From assembly GCA_937875275.1 (NCBI GenBank), contig CALNCC010000170.1:1-26800 (forward strand): 26,800 nt of DNA, written 5' to 3'. Each line of letters begins with the position of its first letter. Within the stretch, counting starts at the first letter, position 1. A program made the translations under genes and the position numbers. This DNA comes from an uncultured Dysgonomonas sp. (lineage in GTDB: Bacteria > Bacteroidota > Bacteroidia > Bacteroidales > Dysgonomonadaceae). A model generated the notes under the pieces. The model was not told where the DNA came from, did no database searches, and saw nothing but the letters and a program-made list of their open reading frames with translations. Below, piece after piece: positions 8,824 through 16,593 of this stretch.

Positions 8824-8940
8824 ATTGACATCGATGAAAATGCACTTACTGCAATTTCGGCGGGAGACAAAGATGTACATCTCATCTCTAAGATGGCTAA
8901 CAGACTCGGATTGATAAAGAATTGTAAAAAGAAAAAATAA
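8824..8940 (+). pseudogene. Orphan coding-like tail of 38 codons without a normal start
   Basis: The frame reads IDIDENALTAISAGDKDV, then HLISKMANRLGLIKN, and ends in CKKKK and a TAA stop, 9 bases before the methyltransferase ATG. Its composition and codon choice look like real protein, in contrast to the AT-rich bases before it. The frame is open only back to 8767 and has no ATG before the internal Met codon. It may be the 3' remnant of a lost gene, or a small ORF begun at a rare ATT codon. An overlapping ATG frame (8834-8914, 26 codons) is possible but looks less protein-like. I do not recognise the family. Confidence 0.35.
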
Positions 8941-8949
8941 TATAAGAAT

Positions 8950-9846
8950 ATGTTGTTATTAGAGCCTTCTTATTGGAAAGATTATGAATTGATAGATTCA
9001 GGGGATTACGAAAAATTAGAATGTTTCGGAAAGCATATAATCCGACGCCCCGAGCCTCAGGCAGTGTGGCGCAAGTCTCTGACCGAACAAGAATGGGAAG
9101 AGCAATCTGAGGCAATATTCGACAAGGGTAAAGGACAATCGTCCCGCGACGGAAACGACAAGGGAGAATGGCGACAAAAAAAAGGAATGCCCGACCAATG
9201 GTTCATCTCTTATCAGTACAAGGAAATGAATCTGAAATTCAGATTGGGACTGACTTCATTTAAGCATGTCGGCATTTTCCCCGAACAGGCTGCGAACTGG
9301 AACTTTATATACGATGCTGTGAAAGAATCGACAACACCAGAGACAAAGGTACTCAATCTGTTTGCATACACTGGTGGAGCATCTATTGCTGCTCGCAGTG
9401 CTGGAGCGCAGGTTACACATGTCGATTCGGTAAAGCAGGTTATCACATGGTCGCGCGAAAACATGGAAGCATCGGACTTAGAAAATATCCGTTGGGTAGT
9501 TGAAGACGCTCTAAAGTATTGTCGCAGAGAGGTAAAGCGTGGAAATACGTATAACGGTATCATTCTCGACCCTCCGGCTTATGGCAGAGGTCCCGACGGA
9601 GAGAAGTGGATATTGGAAGAGAGCATAGCCGAACTGATGTCTTTATGCGCCGCCCTACTCGAAAAGAAAGACTCATTCCTGATACTTAATCTTTATTCGA
9701 TGGGGTTTTCTTCGGTAATAGCCGAAGATCTGATAAAAGACTACTTTCCCGATGTGCAAAATATCGAGTATGGCGAACTCGTAATCCCCGAAAAGTCGGG
9801 GAAACGATTGCCCTTAAGTGTTTTTGTCCGATTTAGAAGAGTATAG
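8950..9846 (+). CDS. Class I SAM-dependent methyltransferase, RlmI/RlmK-like
   Basis: The product is a probable rRNA methyltransferase of 298 residues using S-adenosylmethionine. The SAM-binding motif I is VLNLFAYTGGAS (about 134-145), followed by the acidic residue in THVDSVKQ (about 156-163) that binds the ribose. The catalytic-loop motif is DPPAYGRG (207-214), typical of the RlmI and RlmL/K methyltransferase domain. The N-terminal PUA domain of RlmI is not evident. Instead residues 1-95 form a short lead-in rich in Trp and charged residues. The exact target, a 23S rRNA cytosine or guanine, cannot be told from sequence. The stop codon lies inside the first copy of a 22-bp tandem repeat, and the gene converges on citrate synthase. 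Confidence 0.82.
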   Translation: MLLLEPSYWKDYELIDSGDYEKLECFGKHIIRRPEPQAVWRKSLTEQEWEEQSEAIFDKGKGQSSRDGNDKGEWRQKKGMPDQWFISYQYKEMNLKFRLGLTSFKHVGIFPEQAANWNFIYDAVKESTTPETKVLNLFAYTGGASIAARSAGAQVTHVDSVKQVITWSRENMEASDLENIRWVVEDALKYCRREVKRGNTYNGIILDPPAYGRGPDGEKWILEESIAELMSLCAALLEKKDSFLILNLYSMGFSSVIAEDLIKDYFPDVQNIEYGELVIPEKSGKRLPLSVFVRFRRV

Positions 9847-9873
9847 AAGAAGATTTAGAAGAGTATAGAAGAA
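9830..9873. repeat. Perfect tandem duplication of 22 bp spanning a stop codon
   Basis: Two identical, directly adjacent 22-bp copies occupy 9830-9851 and 9852-9873, each running from gatttagaag to tatagaagaa. The first contains the last methyltransferase codons and its TAG (9844-9846). The second fills the gap up to the citrate synthase stop codon (9875-9877). ATAGAAGA at 9865-9872 also pairs with TCTTCTAT at 9885-9892, giving an 8-bp hairpin across the junction of the two convergent genes. It may act as a weak terminator, but no U-tract follows on either strand. Confidence 0.9.
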
Positions 9874-9874
9874 T

Positions 9875-11236
9875 TTACATTCTATCTTCTATCGAAACAT
9901 ATTCTTTCACGTCTGATGCACTCTTATACGCCGGACGGATAATGCGTTTTTGTTTGAAGTTCAACTCCTCAATACGATGCGCCGTCCAGCCGACGATACG
10001 AGCCATCGCAAACAATGGCGTGTATATGTCGATAGGAAGCCCTATCATATCGTAGATAAATCCGGAATAGAAGTCTACATTAGCACATACTTGTTTATTC
10101 ACGCTTTTACCTTTCAGTTCCATAAAGTTATGAATGGCACGCTCCTCGATGAGTGTATAGAACTCATATTCGGCAAGTCGCCCTTTCTCTATGGCAAGGT
10201 CGCGAGCCATCTCTTTTAACAATACTGTGCGTGGGTCTGATATCGTATATATGGCATGCCCGATACCATATATAAGCCCAGTCTTATTGTATGCCTTCTT
10301 ATTCAATATCTTGATAAGGTATTTATCCAATTCCTCCACATTTGTCCAGTCTTTTACATTCTTCTTTATATTGCGAAGCATATCTACGACACGCAGATTG
10401 GCTCCGCCATGCAGATGCCCTTTCAGTGAACTAATTCCTGCGGAAATAGAAGAGTAAGTATCTGTACCTGTAGAACTTGTAACCCTGACAGCGAACGTAG
10501 AGTTGTTACCTCCACCATGATCGGCGTGCACCATCAACGCCAAGTCGAGAATCTGCACTTCGAGAGGCGTATAATTCTGCCCCTTCATCATATACAGAAA
10601 ATTTTCGGCAAGCGCAAGTTCCGGTTTAGGATGACGTATATGTAGCGACTTGCCTCGATTATGTCTTACCGCATTATAAGCGTATGCTATGATAGTGGGG
10701 AAAGTCGCAACCAGATTGACCGATTGTTTTATCAGATTGTGAGCACTTGTATCGTTCGGATTATCATCGAACGTGTAAAGTTCAAGCACTCCTCTGGCAA
10801 GGATATTCATAATGTCGTCTCCCTTCAGATCGAGGATGTGCATCGTTATCTTTGAGTTTAACCCCATTGTAGCCGACAGCAACTGTGAGAACTCTTCCAA
10901 TTCCACTTTGCTTGGCAGATTGCCCGAAAGAATAAGGTATGCCGTCTCTTCAAATCCAAGTCGATTTTCATGCTGTGCCCCGCGAACAATATCTTCGAGA
11001 CTTATACCTCTGTAATATAGTTTACCCGGAATAGGTGCGGTCGTTCCGTCTTCTTTACGTTCATATCCCACAACATCACCTATCTTGGTCAGCCCAACGA
11101 CAACCCCTGTGTGATCTTCGTTACGAAGCCCGCGCTTTACGTTGTATTTGGTAAAAAGCTCAGTGTCGATAGAACAAGTATCGGCTATCGTCTTCGAGAT
11201 TTCTTTTATTATTTTTTCTTCTTTGAGTCTATTCAT
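9875..11236 (-). CDS. gltA: Citrate synthase
   Basis: The enzyme condenses oxaloacetate and acetyl-CoA to citrate. The product has 453 residues. The oxaloacetate-binding His240 lies in HADHGGGNNSTF. Catalytic residues are His276 in GHLHGGAN, His327 in GIGHAIY and Asp388 in ANVDFYSG, so all three are intact. The GGGNNSTF form after the first histidine, together with the long N-terminal extension (about 1-60), is as I recall from Bacteroides-type citrate synthases. It lies 23 bases downstream of aconitase on the same strand, so the two are almost certainly cotranscribed to supply 2-oxoglutarate precursors. The usual isocitrate dehydrogenase gene is not between them. There is no clear terminator, only the 8-bp hairpin at 9865-9892. 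Confidence 0.94.
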   Translation of the reverse strand: MNRLKEEKIIKEISKTIADTCSIDTELFTKYNVKRGLRNEDHTGVVVGLTKIGDVVGYERKEDGTTAPIPGKLYYRGISLEDIVRGAQHENRLGFEETAYLILSGNLPSKVELEEFSQLLSATMGLNSKITMHILDLKGDDIMNILARGVLELYTFDDNPNDTSAHNLIKQSVNLVATFPTIIAYAYNAVRHNRGKSLHIRHPKPELALAENFLYMMKGQNYTPLEVQILDLALMVHADHGGGNNSTFAVRVTSSTGTDTYSSISAGISSLKGHLHGGANLRVVDMLRNIKKNVKDWTNVEELDKYLIKILNKKAYNKTGLIYGIGHAIYTISDPRTVLLKEMARDLAIEKGRLAEYEFYTLIEERAIHNFMELKGKSVNKQVCANVDFYSGFIYDMIGLPIDIYTPLFAMARIVGWTAHRIEELNFKQKRIIRPAYKSASDVKEYVSIEDRM

Positions 11237-11259
11237 TCTTTCGGTTTAAATAAGCGATC

Positions 11260-13536
11260 CTATTTCTCTTCTTTCTTCTTCATATAGTTCAATGCACTTC
11301 CTGCTCTGAACCATTCTATTTGCAGGTCGTTGTATGTCTGGCTTACCTGAAATGCTTCCTTCGAGCCATCTTTATGTGTAAGCTTTATGGTCAACATTCT
11401 GTTCGGCTTAAATTCATTCAACCCGATGATGCTGATCTGATCCGTTTCCTGTATCTTGTCGTAGTCATCTTTATCTACAAATGTCAAAGCCAACATTCCC
11501 TGTTTCTTGAGATTTGTCTCATGAATACGGGCAAACGATTTAGCGATGATTGCTTTCACATTCAGAAAACGAGGTTCCATAGCGGCATGCTCACGCGAAG
11601 AACCTTCACCATAATTATCTTCGGCAATAACTATCGATCCTATTCCTTCGGCTTTATATTTACGAGCCAGATCGGGCACAGCAATATAAGTATCCGTCGC
11701 CGGATCGATAACGGCATTGGTTTCTCCATTAAATGTGTTAACAGCACCGATAAGCATATTGTTCGATATATTGTCAAGATGACCTCTGAAGCGCAACCAC
11801 GGGCCGGCCATAGAAATATGGTCTGTCGTGCATTTACCTTTAGCTTTTATGAGCAAGGCTAAGTTGGTAAAATCCTTACCGTCCCATTCGGCAAATGGCG
11901 ACAACAACTGAAGTCGCTGCGAATCGGGAGCAATAGAGATTTGTATATTTTCTCCATTCTTGTCGGGAGCTACATAACCCTCGTCGCCATCGTTATATCC
12001 ATTCACCGGCAATTCGTATCCCTTCGGTTCAGACAACAATACATCCTCTCCCTGTCTGTTTTTCACGGTGTCTGTAATCGGATTGAATCGAAGATCGCCG
12101 GCTATTGCGTACGCTGCAACCAATTCGGGCGACGTTACAAATGCGTGGGTATTTGGATTACCATCGTTTCTTTTCGCAAAATTGCGATTGAATGATGTAA
12201 CTATCGAATTTGGTTTTTCAGCATCTTCTGTTACGCGCTTCCATTGTCCGATGCACGGACCGCAAGCATTCGCCATGATAGACGCTCCGGCTTGCTCGAA
12301 TATATCTTGCAAACCATCTCTTTCGTCTGTACTTCGTATTTGTTCCGATCCGGGATTAATTATCAGTTGAGCCTTTACTTTAACCCCTTTGCTGGCAGCA
12401 TCTTTCACTATCGATGCAGCACGCGAAAGATCTTCGTACGATGAATTAGTACACGATCCTATAAGCCCGACTTCTACTTCATTCGGGTATTTATTCGTCT
12501 CAACAGCCTCCGCAAATCGGGATATCGGATGAGCTGCATCAGGTGTAAACGGTCCGTTTACATATGGTTCGAGTTCCGACAAGTTGATGTCTATAATCTT
12601 GTCGTAGTATTTCTCCGGATTTTCATACACCTTTGCATCGGCTTGCAGGTGGTCGATTACTTTATTTGCCATTTGAGCTATTTCGCTTCTGCCAGTGGCA
12701 TTCAGATACTCAACCGCTTTGTCGTCGAATGGGAAAATGGAGGTCGTAGCTCCTACTTCCGCACCCATGTTACAGATTGTTCCTTTTCCGGTAGTAGACA
12801 ACGTTCTCACACCTTCACCAAAATATTCTATAATGGCATTCGTTCCACCCTTCACGGTGAGTATACCCGCCAATTTCAAAATAACATCCTTCGGAGAAGC
12901 CCATCCCGAAAGTTTGCCCGTCAGTCTGACACCTATCACTTTCGGCATTTTCAGTTCCCAAGGCATTCCAGCCATCACGTCCACAGCATCGGCTCCACCG
13001 ACACCTATCGCTATCATACCCAAGCCTCCGGCGTTGGGCGTATGCGAATCTGTACCGATCATCATCCCGCCCGGAAACGCATAATTCTCCAGTATAACCT
13101 GATGAATAATACCGGCTCCGGGACTCCAAAAACCGATTCCGTATTTATTTGATACATCCCGAAGGAAATCATAGACTTCACGATTTGTTATTTCAGCTTC
13201 TTTCAGATCGGGATCGGCAGATTTATATGCTTGTATAAGGTGGTCGCAATGTACGGTAGACGGTACGGCTACCCTGTCTCGCCCCGAGTTCATCAACTGC
13301 AAAAGTGCCATCTGTGCTGTTGCATCCTGCATGGCTACCCTGTCGGGCGAAAAGTTAACGTAGTCTTGTGCTCGCGTAAAATTCTTTAATCTCTGATCTG
13401 CCGACAAATGGGCATACAGTATCTTTTCGCACAACGTCATCGGGCGATCAATACTCTTTTTTATTTCTTCAATTTTCGCAGAATATGAATCATAGAAATT
13501 CTTGACCATATTCAGATCGAAAGGCTTTTTGTCCAT
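11260..13536 (-). CDS. Aconitate hydratase, mitochondrial type
   Basis: The enzyme isomerises citrate to isocitrate using a [4Fe-4S] cluster. The product has 758 residues, near the length usual for Bacteroidales and mitochondrial aconitases. Cluster ligands are Cys362 (IGSCTNSS) and Cys425 with Cys428 (ANACGPCIGQW). The swivelling C-terminal domain has the catalytic motif YGEGSSREHAA (642-652), and the IGTDSHTPNAGG motif at 160-171 is intact. I chose ATG 13536. A longer frame could start at a TTG at 13590, but that codon overlaps the -7 promoter box (13595-13588), so it would not be in the mRNA. Citrate synthase follows after 23 bases. The TPR gene diverges upstream. Confidence 0.95.
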   Translation of the reverse strand: MDKKPFDLNMVKNFYDSYSAKIEEIKKSIDRPMTLCEKILYAHLSADQRLKNFTRAQDYVNFSPDRVAMQDATAQMALLQLMNSGRDRVAVPSTVHCDHLIQAYKSADPDLKEAEITNREVYDFLRDVSNKYGIGFWSPGAGIIHQVILENYAFPGGMMIGTDSHTPNAGGLGMIAIGVGGADAVDVMAGMPWELKMPKVIGVRLTGKLSGWASPKDVILKLAGILTVKGGTNAIIEYFGEGVRTLSTTGKGTICNMGAEVGATTSIFPFDDKAVEYLNATGRSEIAQMANKVIDHLQADAKVYENPEKYYDKIIDINLSELEPYVNGPFTPDAAHPISRFAEAVETNKYPNEVEVGLIGSCTNSSYEDLSRAASIVKDAASKGVKVKAQLIINPGSEQIRSTDERDGLQDIFEQAGASIMANACGPCIGQWKRVTEDAEKPNSIVTSFNRNFAKRNDGNPNTHAFVTSPELVAAYAIAGDLRFNPITDTVKNRQGEDVLLSEPKGYELPVNGYNDGDEGYVAPDKNGENIQISIAPDSQRLQLLSPFAEWDGKDFTNLALLIKAKGKCTTDHISMAGPWLRFRGHLDNISNNMLIGAVNTFNGETNAVIDPATDTYIAVPDLARKYKAEGIGSIVIAEDNYGEGSSREHAAMEPRFLNVKAIIAKSFARIHETNLKKQGMLALTFVDKDDYDKIQETDQISIIGLNEFKPNRMLTIKLTHKDGSKEAFQVSQTYNDLQIEWFRAGSALNYMKKKEEK

Positions 13537-13587
13537 AACAATTCTTTTGCAATTACACTTAATACTATCTTTGCTGAAAAACGAGTA

Positions 13588-13595
13588 CAAAGGTA
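13588..13595 (-). promoter_or_regulatory. -7 promoter box of the aconitase-citrate synthase operon
   Basis: The minus strand reads TACCTTTG, an exact TAnnTTTG match. A TTTAG near 13616-13612 may serve as an imperfect -33 element with slightly short spacing. Transcription would start near 13581, about 45 bases before the chosen ATG. Confidence 0.5.
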
Positions 13596-13755
13596 CTATT
13601 TTTATTTCGTCTAAATCTGACTACATTTTATATTTATAAACTTTTATGTGCACCACAATGCTAAGATATTGAAACATCAATGCTATTAAGTAACAGTTTA
13701 TCTCTATTTTTTTTCGGCATTTAGTTGAAACTTTATAAATACAACACACATTTCC

Positions 13756-13787
13756 TTGTTGTGGTTTAACAGATTTTGCTATTTTTG
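13756..13787 (+). promoter_or_regulatory. Promoter of the TPR-sigma factor operon
   Basis: TATTTTTG at 13780-13787 matches the -7 box TAnnTTTG. A TTGT at 13756-13759, imperfect against TTTG, lies 20 bases upstream. The start of transcription near 13794 would leave a leader of about 14 bases before the ATG at 13808. Confidence 0.5.
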
Positions 13788-13807
13788 TAAACAACTATTT
13801 TTTTATT

Positions 13808-14911
13808 ATGCGGATAATACATATTCTACTCTCAATAATACTCATTTCTTTTACCATTGATGCTACGGCTCAGAGTGCATCTGAAAGGCTTGTCAGAGAA
13901 GGTGTCAGCCTGCACGACAAAGGCGACTACGAAGGGGCTATAAAAAAATATCAACAGGTGTTGAAGACTACACCCAATTCTATGCCCGCTACGTACGAGA
14001 TGTCTTTATCTTACCTTCGCCTCAAGAACTATGATGAAGCGATAAAATACAGTTCAGCAGTGATTGACCACAACTATCAACCCTTGCTTACTGACGCTTA
14101 CATTGTGAAAAGTTCTGCTTTAGCAAAAGGAGACAATATAGACGGAGCTATAGAATTATTGGAAGAAGCGCTTATCAAATGCGGCGAATCCTACCTGCTA
14201 CATTTCAATATCGGATTATGCAGTTTCAACAACAAGAATACAGAAAAAGCTCTGTCTCATCTGGAAAGAGCCATCGAAATAGATGCTACACATGCCGGAT
14301 CGTTCTTACTGTACGCATATGCGCTGAATGATGCAAACAAATGGGTGCAAAGCTTCTATGCTTTCCATTTCTTCTTGTTGCTCGAACCCAACACGCCTCG
14401 TTCCAAAGATGCTTTTATGGAAATGTACGACCTTGTTTCGGTAAAGATTCCAAACGATTCGCCACGCTTAGCTGAAGATGATGGCATCAATCGTCGCAAC
14501 CTCTATGAGACACTTCTAACGTTAGAACCCCGGTCTGACAATATGACACCTCAAGAGCAATATGAATTTTTTGAGAAAGTATCCCGTGCAATATTCTTCA
14601 CAATGAGTAATATGCAAACCAATGACCAAAGCGGACTATTATGGACATTCTTTGTACCGATCTACTCCGAAATATTACAAGCGGACTATCTGGATGTGTA
14701 CAGCAGATATGTGAGTGCCGCATACTTTCCCGAATCCCTTGAGTGGTGGAACAACAACAAAGAAGAGGTGGACGACTTCATCAATTGGTTCGAAAATGGT
14801 GAATCAGGATCGACAAATAGCGAGGAGGCTCAGTTTGAAGACGAAGATGGTCAGTTTGTCGATGGACCGCATGATGCGGAAATCGAAAATGCCTTTGAAG
14901 ACATAAACTAA
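13808..14911 (+). CDS. Exported tetratricopeptide-repeat protein
   Basis: The product has 367 residues. A signal peptide covers about 1-22 (hydrophobic core IIHILLSIILISFTI, then DATAQ), so it is probably periplasmic. About four TPR units follow, near 26-57, 60-91, 95-127 and 129-160, with typical A-Y/L-A signatures such as DKGDYEGAIKKYQQ and NNKNTEKALSHLERAIEID. The middle part (about 200-320) has no recognised domain. The C-terminal tail from about 330 is strongly acidic. It is the first gene of a run with an ECF sigma factor that starts 7 bases after its stop, so it may act in the same envelope-related pathway as a scaffold for protein contacts. No enzymatic motif is visible. Confidence 0.82.
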   Translation: MRIIHILLSIILISFTIDATAQSASERLVREGVSLHDKGDYEGAIKKYQQVLKTTPNSMPATYEMSLSYLRLKNYDEAIKYSSAVIDHNYQPLLTDAYIVKSSALAKGDNIDGAIELLEEALIKCGESYLLHFNIGLCSFNNKNTEKALSHLERAIEIDATHAGSFLLYAYALNDANKWVQSFYAFHFFLLLEPNTPRSKDAFMEMYDLVSVKIPNDSPRLAEDDGINRRNLYETLLTLEPRSDNMTPQEQYEFFEKVSRAIFFTMSNMQTNDQSGLLWTFFVPIYSEILQADYLDVYSRYVSAAYFPESLEWWNNNKEEVDDFINWFENGESGSTNSEEAQFEDEDGQFVDGPHDAEIENAFEDIN

Positions 14912-14918
14912 GCATCAT

Positions 14919-15470
14919 ATGCAGAAAGACGATGAAAATGTATTGTTAGAAAAGCTCAAAAACCCGACCACGGCGAATGAGGCTTTCTCACGGCTTGTGT
15001 CTCAATACAGCGAGCAGTTGTATTGGCAGATACGGAAAATCGTACTCTCGCATGATGACGCTAACGATGTCTTGCAAAACACATTTATCAAAATATGGAC
15101 AAATATTGACTCGTTCCGAAGCGAATCGAAACTTTCGACATGGTTATACAAAATAGCCGTCAACGAAAGTATTACATTTCTCAACAAACAACGAGCACAA
15201 CATAATATTTCGATAGACGATACGGAAGCACATCTGCTATCGAAGCTCGAAGGTGATACTTATTTTGACGGAGACGAGGCTCAGTTGAAATTACAGAAAG
15301 CTATACTTACCCTGCCGGAGAAACAGCGGATTGTATTTAATATGAAATATTTTGATGATATGAAATATGAAGAGATGTCGGAAATACTCGGCACATCGGT
15401 CGGAGCATTGAAAGCATCGTATCATCATGCAGTTAAAAAAATAGAGGCTTTTTTTTCTGATGAGAATTAA
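14919..15470 (+). CDS. ECF-subfamily RNA polymerase sigma-70 factor
   Basis: The product has 183 residues, the usual size for an extracytoplasmic-function sigma factor. Region 2 lies at about 21-90, with the core-binding and -10-recognition helices HDDANDVLQNTFIKIWTNIDSFR and STWLYKIAVNESITFL. Region 4 lies at about 125-177, with LPEKQRIVFNMKYFDDMKYEEMSEILGTSVGALKASYHHAVKKI forming the helix-turn-helix for the -35-type element. No region 3 and no extra C-terminal domain is present. It starts 7 bases after the TPR gene, and a probable membrane anti-sigma protein follows 78 bases later. This gene order suggests it is held inactive at the membrane and released by an envelope signal. Confidence 0.93.
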   Translation: MQKDDENVLLEKLKNPTTANEAFSRLVSQYSEQLYWQIRKIVLSHDDANDVLQNTFIKIWTNIDSFRSESKLSTWLYKIAVNESITFLNKQRAQHNISIDDTEAHLLSKLEGDTYFDGDEAQLKLQKAILTLPEKQRIVFNMKYFDDMKYEEMSEILGTSVGALKASYHHAVKKIEAFFSDEN

Positions 15471-15548
15471 ACCTTTTAATATAGGTAAAGTCTAAATTGC
15501 GTAACGAGTGAATAAGCACTTGTGTTACAAGCAAAAAAACAACGAGTT

Positions 15549-15896
15549 ATGATACAAAATTATAACAAAAAACAGAGTCCATTTAAAGTTCCGGAAAACT
15601 ATTTCGAGAACTTTAACAAGGAAATTATGACCCGATTGCCGGAGAAACAAAAAGCAGAACCACAGATAATTCCTTTCAGAAAAAGAATTTTATCTTGGAG
15701 TGCCGCTGCCGCAATATTGATTGTCATAATCGTTTCGGGCAGCATGCTTTGGAAAGGATCTTCCAATGGTGGAAACAGTGTGTTGAACAACAGCACATAC
15801 AGTGCCAATGTAGAAGAATACTACGAATCGATGGAAGCTACATCGATAGAATCAACTTATAAAGATTTATTTTACACTGAATATGGCTACTATTAA
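15549..15896 (+). CDS. Probable membrane-bound anti-sigma factor (FKVPENYF type)
   Basis: The product has 115 residues from ATG 15549. A GTG nine codons earlier (15522) is also in frame but less likely. The N-terminal cytoplasmic part holds the motif SPFKVPENYFENFNKEIM at about 10-27, a pattern I know from small proteins encoded after ECF sigma genes in Bacteroidetes. A basic stretch (FRKRILSW) precedes one transmembrane helix at about 52-69 (AAAAILIVIIVSGSML). A short periplasmic tail rich in Ser, Tyr and Glu follows. Position and topology suggest an anti-sigma factor that tethers the sigma factor. No zinc-binding ZAS motif (HxxxCxxC) is present, so the assignment rests on context. Confidence 0.68.
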   Translation: MIQNYNKKQSPFKVPENYFENFNKEIMTRLPEKQKAEPQIIPFRKRILSWSAAAAILIVIIVSGSMLWKGSSNGGNSVLNNSTYSANVEEYYESMEATSIESTYKDLFYTEYGYY

Positions 15897-15905
15897 AAAT
15901 ATAAT

Positions 15906-15911
15906 AGGAGG
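15906..15911 (+). promoter_or_regulatory. Unusually strong Shine-Dalgarno sequence
   Basis: AGGAGG lies 9 bases before the ATG at 15921. Bacteroidetes rarely use Shine-Dalgarno pairing and other genes in this window lack such a site, so this is an exception. It may set a high translation rate for the periplasmic protein relative to the sigma and anti-sigma genes. Confidence 0.6.
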
Positions 15912-15920
15912 TATTGAATT

Positions 15921-16475
15921 ATGATGAAAACTAAAAATCTTATACTCGTTCTGACCTTGATGCTTAGTGCAAGTTTTGCGTCGGTAAGCGCACAGGAAGG
16001 TCGATCTCGCGAACAGGGAAACAGACCCGATCCTAAGGAGATGAAAGAAAAAATACAGACGATGAGAAGCGAGTTTCTGAAAAAGGAACTCAAACTTACC
16101 GATGTTGAGTTTAAAGCATTCATCCCCTTATATAACGAATATGCGGATAAAAAATTTGAGTTAGGATCAAAGGCTCGTGAGGTTGGGCACAAATTGCGAG
16201 ACAAAGAAAACAGAACAGAAGAAAATCTATGGAAAGTAATTGACAGCGATCTTGACAACCAAATAAAAGAAGCTCAGTTACAGAAAGAATATTTCTATAA
16301 ATTCAAAGTTGTTCTTCCCGCAGAGAAACTAATCAATCTGAAAAGAGCTGAAATAAAATTTATGGAAGAAGCGGTTGCGAACTTCCGCCGTCAGGAGGGA
16401 AAAGATAGAAACAGAAGCGATTCCGGCGAGAATGGACGTAAGCGAGAATATCGGGGTCCGAATCGTCCACAATAA
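15921..16475 (+). CDS. Spy/CpxP-like periplasmic helical protein
   Basis: The product has 184 residues with a signal peptide at 1-25 (ending SVSAQ). The mature part is largely helical and charged. It has an LTxxQ-like segment, ELKLTDVEFKAFIPLYNEY, near 55-73, followed by long amphipathic helices, then a basic, disordered tail rich in Arg, Gly, Asn and Ser. The pattern resembles Spy/CpxP-type chaperones and the metal sensor CnrX, though identity is too low by eye for a firm call. It is the last gene of the TPR-sigma-anti-sigma run. It could be a chaperone made under envelope stress or the periplasmic sensor that controls the anti-sigma factor. No clear terminator follows before the his promoter at 16491. 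Confidence 0.65.
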   Translation: MMKTKNLILVLTLMLSASFASVSAQEGRSREQGNRPDPKEMKEKIQTMRSEFLKKELKLTDVEFKAFIPLYNEYADKKFELGSKAREVGHKLRDKENRTEENLWKVIDSDLDNQIKEAQLQKEYFYKFKVVLPAEKLINLKRAEIKFMEEAVANFRRQEGKDRNRSDSGENGRKREYRGPNRPQ

Positions 16476-16490
16476 AATTTCAAATTAAAA

Positions 16491-16521
16491 TTTGCAACTA
16501 TTCCTATTATTCTTATATTTG
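16491..16521 (+). promoter_or_regulatory. Promoter of the his operon (near-consensus Bacteroidetes type)
   Basis: The -33 box TTTG (16491-16494) and the -7 box TATATTTG (16514-16521) are 19 bases apart and both match the consensus exactly. Transcription would begin near 16528, about 15 bases before the leader peptide ATG. A small inverted repeat (CAAATT-AA-AATTTG, 16481-16494) overlaps the -33 box. It could be an operator, but it may be chance in AT-rich DNA. Confidence 0.8.
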
Positions 16522-16542
16522 CAGAACAAAAAAACAAGAAGT

Positions 16543-16593
16543 ATGAATTACAATACACATCATCATCATTTTGTATTGCTCACCAAGTGGTAA
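16543..16593 (+). CDS. his operon leader peptide with four consecutive His codons
   Basis: The 16-residue frame MNYNTHHHHFVLLTKW ends in TAA. The four CAT codons are at 16558-16569. It lies about 15 bases after the predicted transcription start of the his operon and directly before an alternative antiterminator/terminator structure. Ribosome stalling at the His codons when charged histidyl-tRNA is scarce would leave the antiterminator arm (16588-16595) free. A ribosome reaching the stop codon (16591-16593) would cover it. This is the logic of the proteobacterial his and trp leaders. No sequence similarity to the E. coli HisL peptide is needed or claimed beyond the His run. Confidence 0.85.
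   Translation: MNYNTHHHHFVLLTKW

Larger units (their letters stand above)
8580..8949. other. Intergenic region between divergent genes
   Basis: About 370 AT-rich bases separate the penicillin-binding protein gene (-) from the methyltransferase gene (+). On the minus strand, TACCTTTG (8634-8627) is a good -7 box for the former. On the plus strand, TACATTTG (8809-8816) is a good -7 box for the latter. A coding-like stretch without a normal start lies at 8824-8940 and has its own entry. Between about 8660 and 8800 I see nothing recognisable. Confidence 0.6.

Noticed and set aside
9830..9873. Short repeat pair as a possible CRISPR remnant
   Set aside because: The two copies are directly adjacent with no spacer and one lies within a coding end. 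No cas gene is present.
12529..13152. Long plus-strand frame opposite aconitase
   Set aside because: Aconitase motifs are intact on the other strand. This frame has no family-like pattern.
13537..13590. Longer aconitase start at a TTG codon at 13590
   Set aside because: The codon overlaps the -7 promoter box, so it would precede the transcript. The ATG at 13536 gives the normal family N-terminus.
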